Origin: Syntrophobacterales bacterium
GTDB lineage: Bacteria > Desulfobacterota > Syntrophobacteria > Syntrophobacterales > Thermodesulforhabdaceae
Direction of reading: 5' to 3'
Assembly: GCA_026417655.1 (NCBI GenBank)
Contig: JAOACS010000005.1
Span: 1 to 33,786 of the forward strand
Length of the DNA: 33,786 nt
Shown: piece by piece, positions 6,320 to 14,544 of the stretch
Numbering within the stretch: the stretch's first letter is position 1
How the letters are laid out: each line of letters starts with the position of its first letter
The notes under the pieces: generated by a model
What the model was told of the DNA's origin: nothing
The model's database searches: none
The model's input: the letters and a program-made list of their open reading frames with translations, nothing else
Translations under genes and position numbers: made by a program

Positions 6320-9244
6320 TTAGCAAACAAATATTTTAACCTGCCTATCCCTCCATTCCGAGGAAGCTACCCGTTCAAGACTCTCCAGAGGACCAAGAAC
6401 TTTCGTTATAGCCCCTTGAGCCCAATTCTTAAGAACTTCCGAGGCCTTCGTGAAATGATCTACCGAGGTGTTAAGAATCTCCTCTCTGATGGCTCTTCTC
6501 ATTTCGTCGGTCTCTCCAATGAGGTAGCGAATTATGGAGGTATAGGCAAGGTCGTCTGGAAACATGGGAGGATCAAGCCTTCCATATGTGCCAATGATAC
6601 TCCTTACCAATTCATCCTCAGTAAGGGATGACCTTCTTAGAAAGTCCCAGGTCTTATCAAAAACTTCCTCCGTTTCTACAAGATGGGGGTCCCTATAGGA
6701 TGTCATAACAAGGGTCTTAGATGGTCGATCGAGAAAACAGTGAACTCCGTAAGCTCCTCCTTGCACTCGAACCTTATCCCACAACCAACTAGTCCTTGCA
6801 TGGTGGATTACCACCAAAAACCACCCTGGAATATTCATTCCGTCAAACTCCACTGGGCCTCCCTTCCCAACATAATGCACTTGAGCTGGCACCCCAAAGG
6901 CCTCAAAGGGGAAAAGATCCGGAAAGTCCCAAGTAGATTGTCTATCGGTTCGACCATTGGATATATATGGTAACAAATCGCCTAACATGGCAAAAGTCTT
7001 GGGCATTTCATCTTCTTCACAGGTTAAGTTCACAATCATATTGGATCTTCGAAATAGAGTTTCACGCATAGTGTATAGAACGTCTCTTATCCGATACCAC
7101 CATCTCTCCCTATTAAAACCTTCACTCCATTCCTTAAGAAGCATATATTGACTTATACCAGAAAGTAGCTCCTTAACTCGCTCGGGCCTTCCGAAATGTG
7201 CCCTTATACGATGAAGGGCCATTTTGTGCCCCTCAGGAATAAGCCTCCCTTCTCGAGTTGCTTTATGTCTTAGAAGAATTTGCAAGAATCTTTCACTATC
7301 ATCGAATATAGCCTCCGTGATAATCTCTCGAAAGATTTCTAGCAACTTATCGAAATTTCTTGTAAGAGCCTTGCCTCGTAGAAAGAGATAAAAGGTATCG
7401 TTACTAAAGCCCCTTTGAATAAGAAGTTTTGGTCTTATACCACCGGTAAACCTTGCTATACGTTCCGACATCTCTACAAAATCACGTTTCACGGTGCCCA
7501 TTTCAAGTATTGCAGAGCAAAAGAGAGAAAGATAGGGAAGAAGGTCCTTATCAAGGTGCTCAAAATTAAAGCCTAGATCGAGATATACGATGCCATGGGT
7601 CTGCAGGGCATGCTTTATGAGAAGGGATCCTTCTTCCAAGATTTGAACTTCCTTAGGAACAACTGGTGGCTCTATTGAGAGGTCTTCGCGGCCTATACGA
7701 GGTATTTTCTTTAAATCCTCCGGATTATCAACCCTTTCCTGATGTTCCTTAAGACGGCGAGTCTTTTCAATTATCTCTTGACGTTCTTCCAACGAGAGAG
7801 TCTTTACATAGCTCTCTATGAACCTTCTTTCCTCAATAACCAACCTTTCTATAAGACTCTCATCGGGGAAAAGGACAACTAAAGAACGATGTTGATTTTC
7901 CAGTAGGTGTTCCTCAATAAGCGACTCAAAATAACGGTTGTCAGATTCAATAGCCCTTTTTATCCTTTCGAAAGGCCTTTCAAAGGCGATCAGAGCGAGG
8001 GGATCGCCATCGTAGAGCCAGGTTGTAAGAGCCGTTAACATAAGAACAAGACCTCTAGGATAATTTCCCGTATGACATTCACGATACCTAAACTCAATAG
8101 TGTTCACGGCAGATTCGATGGTGGATTTTGGAATACCCTCTCGGACAAGTTTCCTTAGGGTGTTTTCAATTAAGGAGAGCATATCATCCACACGGTCTCG
8201 TTCTCTTATACCCCGAAGACCTGTGGAAAAATATAGGTTTCTAAGCTCAATTTCTAAACCTGGGCCGGCGATGTCCTCGCCGAGTCCAGAATCTATGAGG
8301 GCCTTTCTTAGGGGTGAGCCGGGCATCCCTAAAAGGATATAATTAAGAATCTGGAAGGCTATGTTTTTCTCAATATCTGTGGTTTCAGGGAGAAGAACAT
8401 TAAAGGTTGCAAAAAACCTTCCATCACCGCTTCCAGGGAGAACAGCGTAGGGTTTTTCTACGAGTCTCATGCCTCTAAAGGGTGTCGCTGGAGGTACCTG
8501 AGAGTTTACGGCCAAGGCGGTAAAATCCTTGAGGTATTCGTTAAGATGAGAGAGCTCCTCTTCGATAGACCCATTCCCATAGAAGAATATCTTCGAGTTT
8601 GAAGGATGATAAAAGGTTTTGTGGAAGTTGATAAATTGGTCATAAGTGAGTTGGGGGATTACAAATGGGTCCCCTCCAGAGTCAAAAGAATAGGGATGGT
8701 CAGGAAAAAGGGATTGCTGGATAGTTTCCACAAGGACTCGTTCAGGAGAGGAGTAGGCTCCCTTCATTTCGTTGTAGACTACTCCTCTAATCTCCAGGGG
8801 TGAGTCTAGAGATTCCTGATGATAATGCCATCCCTCCTGGAAGAAAACTTGGGGCGTGATAAGAGGATAGAATACCGCATCTAAGTAAACATCGATTAAA
8901 TGATGAAAATCTTTGGGATGTGTGCTGGCCACGGGATAACAAGTTTTATCTGGATATGTAAAGGCATTAAGGAAGGTCTGTAAGGAACCCTTTAGTAGTT
9001 CAACGAAAGGTTCCTTTACGGGATACTTCCTCGATCCGCAAAGAACCGAGTGTTCCAAGATGTGAGGAAGCCCAGTGGAATCTTTAGGAGGAGTCCGAAA
9101 TGTAATGCCAAAGACCTTATTTTCGTCCTGATTCTTAAGAAAAAGCACCTGAGCTTCCGTTTGGTGGTGTAAATAAAGTAGAGCCCTTGTATTAAGTTCC
9201 GGGATGTATTGTTCTCTCAATAGCTTAAATTCCTTTGGGACCAT
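6320..9244 (-). CDS. Presequence-protease-like zinc metallopeptidase, M16C family
   Basis: This 974-residue inverzincin has the duplicated pitrilysin fold in one chain, as in PreP/cytosolic falcilysin-type M16C enzymes. The inverted zinc motif HILEH is at residues 61-65 and is followed by the family hallmark SVLCGSRKYPVKEPFVELLK. The third zinc ligand is the Glu of YNEMKGAYSSPE (about 159). The M16C-associated domain covers the middle, and the degenerate C-terminal half ends with the WDKVRVQGGAYG segment that helps form the active site. No signal peptide is seen, so it probably degrades short unfolded peptides in the cytoplasm. I chose the ATG at 9244, with GGAAGGTGG about eight bases upstream; a GTG at 9256 is the alternative. 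The start overlaps the end of the CarS–phosphoesterase gene. Confidence 0.9.
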   Translation of the reverse strand: MVPKEFKLLREQYIPELNTRALLYLHHQTEAQVLFLKNQDENKVFGITFRTPPKDSTGLPHILEHSVLCGSRKYPVKEPFVELLKGSLQTFLNAFTYPDKTCYPVASTHPKDFHHLIDVYLDAVFYPLITPQVFFQEGWHYHQESLDSPLEIRGVVYNEMKGAYSSPERVLVETIQQSLFPDHPYSFDSGGDPFVIPQLTYDQFINFHKTFYHPSNSKIFFYGNGSIEEELSHLNEYLKDFTALAVNSQVPPATPFRGMRLVEKPYAVLPGSGDGRFFATFNVLLPETTDIEKNIAFQILNYILLGMPGSPLRKALIDSGLGEDIAGPGLEIELRNLYFSTGLRGIRERDRVDDMLSLIENTLRKLVREGIPKSTIESAVNTIEFRYRECHTGNYPRGLVLMLTALTTWLYDGDPLALIAFERPFERIKRAIESDNRYFESLIEEHLLENQHRSLVVLFPDESLIERLVIEERRFIESYVKTLSLEERQEIIEKTRRLKEHQERVDNPEDLKKIPRIGREDLSIEPPVVPKEVQILEEGSLLIKHALQTHGIVYLDLGFNFEHLDKDLLPYLSLFCSAILEMGTVKRDFVEMSERIARFTGGIRPKLLIQRGFSNDTFYLFLRGKALTRNFDKLLEIFREIITEAIFDDSERFLQILLRHKATREGRLIPEGHKMALHRIRAHFGRPERVKELLSGISQYMLLKEWSEGFNRERWWYRIRDVLYTMRETLFRRSNMIVNLTCEEDEMPKTFAMLGDLLPYISNGRTDRQSTWDFPDLFPFEAFGVPAQVHYVGKGGPVEFDGMNIPGWFLVVIHHARTSWLWDKVRVQGGAYGVHCFLDRPSKTLVMTSYRDPHLVETEEVFDKTWDFLRRSSLTEDELVRSIIGTYGRLDPPMFPDDLAYTSIIRYLIGETDEMRRAIREEILNTSVDHFTKASEVLKNWAQGAITKVLGPLESLERVASSEWRDRQVKIFVC

Positions 9245-10682
9245 AGTTTTTTCCACCTTCCTTCAAAAGGATAATCCTTACAACCTCACCTCTTGTGTTA
9301 AACCTTACGTAAATTCCCGATGACCCCACTCCTGAAGATGTATATCCCCACATAGGGCCATATCTCCACAGCCCATAAACAAAGCGGCGTCCTGTCCTAC
9401 TATGGGTAAAAATTACTCCAACGTAGGGAAGTTGAATTTGACCAGCATGGGTATGCCCACAAAGATAAAGGCTTGCTCCAGCTTTAGCCGCCTCCCTATA
9501 AAGCTCTGGAGAATGGGCCACAAAGATCACAAAGGAGCCTCTCGGGACACCCTCGAAGGCCTTCTCCACGTCGTGACATCGAAAATAGTGGGGATCATCT
9601 ACCCCCACAATGTAGATTAGGTCATCTCCTCTAGAAAGAGAAATATGTTCGTTCACAAGAACCTTCACTCCATGCTGTTCAAACCACTCTACCATCTCTA
9701 TGCAATCGTGATTTCCTAGGACAGCTATAATCCCCTCTCGAACCTTTCCCCGAAGAATAGGAATGAGAAGCTCAAGTTGAGGAAAGGGCGAAGAGTAAAA
9801 ACCAACATCTTCCATACGATAATCTCCCCCAAGAACACATATATCGGATTCAGGGATTCTATCCAATATACTACAAAGCTTTTCTAAAAGTTTTTCATGA
9901 CCGTTAATGTGAAGATCTGTTAAAAACAGTATGGAATAACCGTGAAAGGCGGAAGGAAGGTCAGGGATAACAGTTTCCACTGTCCGCGTTTGGATATCCA
10001 AGGCATTTTCCACTCCTCTGTGGTAATAGCCAGAGATTCTTAAAATAGCTTCAAGAACGACACGGTAATAAATAGCATCCTCAAAGTTTAGAAGGATCCT
10101 AAGAGGATTTTCCTGGACCTGACAGGCTCTCCATTCCCTAAGCCTAAGTCTTGGCGTTAATATGCGGGGATACCTAGGAATAGGTTTGGAAGTAAGGATT
10201 TTTTTATAAAACCTAGACCCAAGATAGGCACCGATGGAAAAAACTGTAAGAATAGCAAAAATAGAAAGGATCCCTATTTCATGCCAGCTCCTTATGACTA
10301 GTAGAGGAAGTAGACCCTCTAGAAGTTGATCAACCACAGGAATTATAGCTCCATTCGGTTTGTTCATCCTTCGCTTTATAAAACTTGTTATTAAATCGCC
10401 CATCATCCCAAAAAAAGCTAATTCCATCCCCTCAAAAAAGGACCAACCAAAAGCTGGAGCCATTAAGGCAGAACCCAGAAGTGACCCTACAATTCCACGA
10501 ACCGTTTTATGCTTTCCTAGTATAGGTCTTCCATCCATGAATAGACGATTAGAGTCTAGAGGGAAATCCCACCTAGGTCCCATAATTACCGAAATAAAGG
10601 GGGGAATAAAGTGTATCCACCATAGGAAGAGAGTTGTCTTAAGAATGAAGACCAATTCCTCAACCACTAACTCACCTCTCAC
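9225..10682 (-). CDS. Fusion of CDP-archaeol synthase (CarS/DUF46) domain and metallophosphoesterase
   Basis: This 485-residue two-domain protein starts with a polytopic membrane domain (about residues 11-160) matching CarS, the enzyme that transfers CMP from CTP to digeranylgeranylglyceryl phosphate in archaeal lipid synthesis. Visible CarS motifs are GRPILGKHKTVRGIVG (51-66), GDLITSFIKRRMNKPNG (95-111) and VVDQL (116-120). After a linker, residues about 240-475 form a calcineurin-like metallophosphoesterase of the YkuE type. Its metal ligands are complete: TDLH (255-258), GGD (285-287), GNHD (323-326), AHSPE (389-393) and GHTH (409-412). In bacteria the CarS substrate is unknown; a phosphatidate-like or isoprenoid lipid phosphate is possible. 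The start is uncertain: GTG at 10682 lacks a good ribosome-binding site, and a slightly later GTG/TTG is possible. The gene is coupled to the M16C gene by overlap. Confidence 0.85.
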   Translation of the reverse strand: MRGELVVEELVFILKTTLFLWWIHFIPPFISVIMGPRWDFPLDSNRLFMDGRPILGKHKTVRGIVGSLLGSALMAPAFGWSFFEGMELAFFGMMGDLITSFIKRRMNKPNGAIIPVVDQLLEGLLPLLVIRSWHEIGILSIFAILTVFSIGAYLGSRFYKKILTSKPIPRYPRILTPRLRLREWRACQVQENPLRILLNFEDAIYYRVVLEAILRISGYYHRGVENALDIQTRTVETVIPDLPSAFHGYSILFLTDLHINGHEKLLEKLCSILDRIPESDICVLGGDYRMEDVGFYSSPFPQLELLIPILRGKVREGIIAVLGNHDCIEMVEWFEQHGVKVLVNEHISLSRGDDLIYIVGVDDPHYFRCHDVEKAFEGVPRGSFVIFVAHSPELYREAAKAGASLYLCGHTHAGQIQLPYVGVIFTHSRTGRRFVYGLWRYGPMWGYTSSGVGSSGIYVRFNTRGEVVRIILLKEGGKNYGPKGI

Positions 10683-10697
10683 GAAGCTGGTTTTCTC

Positions 10698-10712
10698 AGA
10701 CCATTTTGGTCT
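10698..10712. promoter_or_regulatory. Small perfect palindrome between divergent genes (possible operator)
   Basis: AGACCA (10698-10703) and TGGTCT (10707-10712) form perfect inverted half-sites around TTT. They lie in the 94-base gap between the divergent CarS–phosphoesterase and radical SAM genes. The position suits a regulator site, but a 6-base palindrome can arise by chance, and no convincing promoter was found here. Confidence 0.25.
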
Positions 10713-10776
10713 AATTTACATCGATTGCAAAAAAATCTGAACAAAAAGCTATGAGATCCCTCAAGGAGGTGGTGGT

Positions 10777-12054
10777 TTGAAAAAAGGAGTAGTTGTTTTC
10801 CCAGTAAGACGCGATAACCGGTGGAGCTATATCGCCTTGGCTGCCTCTATTGAAACCCAAAGAGATCGATCTTTCCATCTCCTATGGCTTAACTTATACC
10901 GCTCCCATACCGAAGGTTTACTGAAGACGATCAATCAACTTTTTAGGGACTATCATAAGATCATTTTGGCCTATTCATTTATGACTCCTCAATGGTCTGA
11001 GATTAAAAAAGAGTGGGAACTAATCAGAAGAGTGTTTCAGGATCGAGATAGACTTGTAATAGTAGCCGGAGGTGCCCATCCTAGTGGTGCTGTAAAGGAG
11101 GTGCTAGAGGGAGGAGCCTTAGGAGTTTTCGTTGGAGAAGGGGAAGAAAACTTTCCTCAAGTATTGGAGCTACTTATGGGTGATTCAGAGAAGGAGATCC
11201 CCGCCGGCTTCTATAAAATTGTTAACGGAAAAGTGGGTGGATCGAGCCCTACTAAAGTAGTGGGATGGGAAGAAAGTTTTCCCTTCCCTACAAATCCTCC
11301 CTTCATTGGACCTCTAGAAATAACGAGGGGTTGTCCCTTCAAATGCTCGTACTGTGCTACCTCCACCTTCAAGGGGATTTCCGTAAGGCATCGAACAATC
11401 GATGTTGTTTTAGAGGCGGTCCGTTTTATGATTCGTTTGGGTAAAAAGGATATCCGCTTCATAACCCCTAATGCCCTTTCCTACGGCTCCGAAATTGGCA
11501 CTCAGCCTAATGTGGAAAGGCTGGGGATTTTACTAGACTCGATCCGCAGTATTTTGCCCGCCGATGGAAGGATCTTTTTTGGAAGTTTCCCATCGGAGGT
11601 TCGCCCTGAGTTTGTTAATGTGGAGACTGTAAGCATTATGAAAACTTACTGTGCTAACAGGCAAGTTATTATCGGAGCTCAAAGCGGTAGCGATAGAATG
11701 CTTGAGCTTATGCGTAGAGGCCATACGGTGGAAGATGTTCTAAGGGCCTGTGATATTCTGATTCAATACGATTTTGTTCCAGTAGTAGACATGATATTTG
11801 GTCTTCCCTACGAAGAGGAGGAAGATAGGGTAGCATCTATTAATCTCATGGAAAGGCTTTCCAAAATGGGTGTTCGTATCCACGCCCACTATTTCATACC
11901 CCTCCCTGGCTCGAGATGGGGAGGTTTGAGCCCGACTCCTATTCCCCATACATTAAGACGCTTCATAGAAAAGCTTATCTCAAAGGGGAGGCTTTTTGGT
12001 CAGTGGCTTCGTCAGGAATCTATTTCCGCTTCGATCTTGGAAAGGATAGTTTAG
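10777..12054 (+). CDS. B12-binding domain/radical SAM protein, MJ_1487-like family
   Basis: This 425-residue protein has an N-terminal cobalamin-binding-like Rossmann region (about 1-165), seen in LVIVAGGAHPSGAVKEVL and GALGVFVGEGEENF. A radical SAM barrel follows. The [4Fe-4S] motif is CPFKCSYC (CxxxCxxC), preceded by LEITRG and followed by AQSGSDRMLELMRRGHT and MIFGLPYEEEEDR, all typical of the B12-binding radical SAM class. The best family match I recall is TIGR04013 (MJ_1487 family), whose reaction is unknown. The start is TTG at 10777, with AAGGAGG at 10763-10769. The gene stands alone, divergent from the CarS fusion. Proximity might mean a shared role in lipid or cofactor chemistry, but that is speculation. 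Confidence 0.85.
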   Translation: MKKGVVVFPVRRDNRWSYIALAASIETQRDRSFHLLWLNLYRSHTEGLLKTINQLFRDYHKIILAYSFMTPQWSEIKKEWELIRRVFQDRDRLVIVAGGAHPSGAVKEVLEGGALGVFVGEGEENFPQVLELLMGDSEKEIPAGFYKIVNGKVGGSSPTKVVGWEESFPFPTNPPFIGPLEITRGCPFKCSYCATSTFKGISVRHRTIDVVLEAVRFMIRLGKKDIRFITPNALSYGSEIGTQPNVERLGILLDSIRSILPADGRIFFGSFPSEVRPEFVNVETVSIMKTYCANRQVIIGAQSGSDRMLELMRRGHTVEDVLRACDILIQYDFVPVVDMIFGLPYEEEEDRVASINLMERLSKMGVRIHAHYFIPLPGSRWGGLSPTPIPHTLRRFIEKLISKGRLFGQWLRQESISASILERIV

Positions 12055-12072
12055 GTATACTTTAGTTTTGTC

Positions 12073-12101
12073 TTGCAAGCTCAAGTGAATCCATGTTTAA
12101 A
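12073..12101 (+). promoter_or_regulatory. Candidate sigma-70 promoter for the flavodoxin gene
   Basis: TTGCAA (12073-12078) and TTTAAA (12096-12101) are 17 bases apart, each matching consensus at 4 of 6 positions. They lie in the 112-base gap before the flavodoxin ATG. Prediction by eye only. Confidence 0.35.
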
Positions 12102-12166
12102 GATAAAGTCCATGAGAGTTGTGGCACAAACAGATTTTTAACATGACATGGGAGGGAGTATTACCG

Positions 12167-12652
12167 ATGAAAGTTCTTGTGCTCTACTATTCAAAGGGTG
12201 GAAATACAAGGAAACTGGCTGAATACGTAGCCGAGGGTGTAAATCAGGTAAGCGGAGTTAAGGCTGTATTAAAGACTCCTTCGGATGTTACGAAAGAGGA
12301 CTTTGTTGAGTCAGCAGGAATAATTGCTGGATCTCCAGTCTATTTCGGTTCAATGGCGGCAGAATTAAAGAAGGTCTTTGATGACTTCGTCGGCATTAGA
12401 AAGAAAATGGAAAATAAGGTTGGTGCTGCCTTTACCACTTCGGGAGATCCAACGGGTGGCAAGGAAACAACCATTTTTTCTATTATACAGTGCATGTTGA
12501 TCTACGGAATGATTATAGTTGGGGATCCAATGAGTGCCACTGGACACTACGGCGTCGCATGTGTGGGAGCACCTGATGAACAGACCGCCGAAAATGCTAG
12601 GAAGCTAGGAAAAAGAGTTGCTGAACTTTGTCTAAAACTTCACGGCAAATAA
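12167..12652 (+). CDS. Flavodoxin / WrbA-like FMN-binding protein
   Basis: This 161-residue single-domain flavodoxin-fold protein starts with the FMN phosphate-binding loop YYSKGGNTRKLAEYV. It has the typical second-strand motif GIIAGSPVYFGSMAAELKKVFDD and the FTTSGDPTGGKETTIFSI loop that contacts the isoalloxazine ring. It would serve as a one- or two-electron carrier or as a small NAD(P)H:quinone reductase of the WrbA group. It lacks the inserts of full WrbA, so the flavodoxin role is equally likely. I chose the ATG at 12167 because GGAGGGAG (12151-12158) precedes it; the open frame extends 16 codons upstream without support. A strong hairpin terminator follows 12 bases after the stop. Confidence 0.88.
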   Translation: MKVLVLYYSKGGNTRKLAEYVAEGVNQVSGVKAVLKTPSDVTKEDFVESAGIIAGSPVYFGSMAAELKKVFDDFVGIRKKMENKVGAAFTTSGDPTGGKETTIFSIIQCMLIYGMIIVGDPMSATGHYGVACVGAPDEQTAENARKLGKRVAELCLKLHGK

Positions 12653-12661
12653 CAGAAAGTT

Positions 12662-13501
12662 TTAAGGGCAGACACTTAGGTCTGCCCTTCTCCTTTTATA
12701 TATTTCCTGAGCTCTTTTGAGTTGATAAGGAGTATCAACTCCAAGGACTTCCTCTTCATCCGCCTCGATAAAGGTCACACCAAAGCCGTGATCAGTCATT
12801 AGGGAGATTAAATCTGTAAGGAAGAACTCTTCTATCGTTTCCATACGGCCCTTAATTGTCTTCTGGACCTTATGGGGTCTTTCGGTAAGAGCAGGTAAGG
12901 TAAGGAGCAAAGTCTCTAGACGGAATGCGTAAACTCCAGCATTGCAGATTTCAAGCCCCCTTTTCCGTTCTGTGTCAAAATCCTTCCAGTATTTCCATTC
13001 TACAATCTCCTTCACCCGGTGGCCTTCCGTAATTAAATAACCATACTGATGAGCCTTATCCCTAGGTCTGAAGGCCAACACTACTCCAACCGCTCCCGTA
13101 TTCATCATCTTGCCGATAAGACTTCTATAGGTGCTTTGGCAGATCAAGGGCACATCGGCCATAGTAATAATGCAAAACCCTGGAGAAGCTTTGCTAAGGA
13201 ACTCTCTCGATGAAAGCACCGCTCCACCTGTACCATTTAGTTGTGGTTGCCATATGAAGGTAGGTTGTTCATCCGGTAGGAGATGGTTCTTTACAACTTC
13301 CTGAACCCTTTCTTTATCGTGGTGAACTACAATAGCCTTAGGACCGTGGGGAAGTCTTTCCAATATTTCCAGAATAAAAGGGCGACTTCCCTCATATATC
13401 GAGTCTTTCGATGGGATAAGCGGCAGGAGAGCCTTACAGCTTCCATAACCAACCATCCTTGTGCCTCTTCCTGCAGCCAGGATAAGACTTACAAGGTTCA
13501 T
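12662..13501 (-). CDS. GlmU-like sugar-1-phosphate nucleotidyltransferase without acyltransferase domain
   Basis: This 279-residue NTP_transferase-family protein has the signature LILAAGRGTRM at its N-terminus, which binds the nucleotide phosphates, and a downstream Lys in CKALLPL. Further GlmU-like features are WQPQLNGTGGAVLSS, ITMADVPLI (metal-binding Asp) and EICNAGVYAFRLE. It resembles the N-terminal UDP-GlcNAc pyrophosphorylase half of GlmU but lacks the left-handed beta-helix acetyltransferase half. The acetyl step, if needed, must come from elsewhere, or the substrate is a different sugar or polyol phosphate. The ATG at 13501 overlaps the mltG stop (TGATG). It is the last gene of the cobT–DUF523–mltG cluster. 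Confidence 0.85.
   Translation of the reverse strand: MNLVSLILAAGRGTRMVGYGSCKALLPLIPSKDSIYEGSRPFILEILERLPHGPKAIVVHHDKERVQEVVKNHLLPDEQPTFIWQPQLNGTGGAVLSSREFLSKASPGFCIITMADVPLICQSTYRSLIGKMMNTGAVGVVLAFRPRDKAHQYGYLITEGHRVKEIVEWKYWKDFDTERKRGLEICNAGVYAFRLETLLLTLPALTERPHKVQKTIKGRMETIEEFFLTDLISLMTDHGFGVTFIEADEEEVLGVDTPYQLKRAQEIYKRRRADLSVCP
12664..12698 (+). terminator. Intrinsic terminator of the flavodoxin gene, overlapping the convergent coding end
   Basis: AAGGGCAGAC (12664-12673) pairs perfectly with GTCTGCCCTT (12680-12689) around a 6-base loop, followed by the pyrimidine-rich CTCCTTTTA. The stem lies inside the last codons of the convergent nucleotidyltransferase gene, where it encodes the residues RADLSVCP. 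It may also stop minus-strand transcription, where AAAACT follows the hairpin. Confidence 0.75.
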
Positions 13502-14544
13502 CAACGTTGTTCCTTTTCTGTCTGGTCTAAACCGGCAGATATCTCTCGGATCGCCTGTAGATGCTCTTCGTAGGTATTAGAAAACCTGTGGGAACCCCTA
13601 CGATCACTTACAAAGTAGAGATATTTAACATTGGCAGGGAAAAGCACCGCCTTTATTGAGGCAAGACCTGGATTGCATATTGGACCCGGTGGAAGCCCTT
13701 TAATCATATATGTATTATAGGGGGAACGGCGCTCTAAATGACTCCTCAAAATAGGCCCTTTGAAATTTTCCAAATCATACACAGCCGTAGGATCGCTCTG
13801 AAGAGGCATACCCATCCTCAGCCGATTCATAAAGACAGCTGCTATAATAGGTCTCTCTTCCTCCTTTATAGCCTCCTTTTCAACCATAGAGGCAAGAGTT
13901 ACAACCTGGTGAAGGGAAAGATTAAGTTGCTTTGCCTGTTGGAGCCATTCGGGCTTAAAACGTTTACGAAATTCCCTTACCATGCGTTTCAAAATCGTCT
14001 CTACCGTATCTTGCCTAGTAAAGTCATAGGTTGCAGGAAAAAGGTAGCCCTCAACGGTCGAAATGTTCTCATCAAAACCGAGGGAGCGTATGAAATCCCT
14101 GTCTTTAGCTTTTTTTGTAACTTCGCTTTTTCTCACTATACCTGTTCTCTCAAGTGATTCGGCAATATCGGAGATGGTTGCACCTTCAACTACTGTTACG
14201 ATATGACGGACAACCTCCCCCCTAGCAATTTTTCTCCATACATCTATATGATTCATGGGAAAGTTGAAGGCATACTCTCCACTCTTTAACCTAGTGTTCC
14301 ATCGGAGAAAAAAAACCAAGGCGGTCGGACGGTAGGGATCACTTTCTATGCCCTCCGAAACCAAGAGTTTTGCAATTTCAAAGGCTCCTAACCCTTGGTG
14401 TATGAAGACTGTCCTTGGGGTTTTAAGGGAAATAGGTTCGAAAGCCCAGAAAAAGGATGGAACTATGACTAATGTCCAAACCAGCATAAAAGAAGTAATT
14501 ATAAATACAGTAAACCATCCTAAGCCACGAAGTAGGGATCTCAT
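13501..14544 (-). CDS. mltG: Endolytic murein transglycosylase MltG
   Basis: This 347-residue inner-membrane protein has one N-terminal transmembrane helix (about residues 10-32) and a periplasmic YceG-like catalytic domain. It cleaves nascent peptidoglycan and is thought to end glycan polymerisation. The catalytic Glu is in LASMVEKEA (Glu222, matching Glu218 of E. coli MltG). Other conserved segments are EGYLFPATYDF, LQSDPTAVYDL and SPYNTYMIKGLPPGPICNPG. A LysM-like subdomain covers about residues 42-115. The start overlaps the DUF523–DUF1722 stop by the ATGA quartet, and its own stop overlaps the next gene. Four genes of unrelated function are therefore read as one coupled unit. Confidence 0.95.
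   Translation of the reverse strand: MRSLLRGLGWFTVFIITSFMLVWTLVIVPSFFWAFEPISLKTPRTVFIHQGLGAFEIAKLLVSEGIESDPYRPTALVFFLRWNTRLKSGEYAFNFPMNHIDVWRKIARGEVVRHIVTVVEGATISDIAESLERTGIVRKSEVTKKAKDRDFIRSLGFDENISTVEGYLFPATYDFTRQDTVETILKRMVREFRKRFKPEWLQQAKQLNLSLHQVVTLASMVEKEAIKEEERPIIAAVFMNRLRMGMPLQSDPTAVYDLENFKGPILRSHLERRSPYNTYMIKGLPPGPICNPGLASIKAVLFPANVKYLYFVSDRRGSHRFSNTYEEHLQAIREISAGLDQTEKEQR

Noticed and set aside
13738-14157. 139-codon open frame opposite mltG
   Set aside because: mltG is certain on the other strand; this frame has no ribosome-binding site and its composition looks like antisense of coding sequence.
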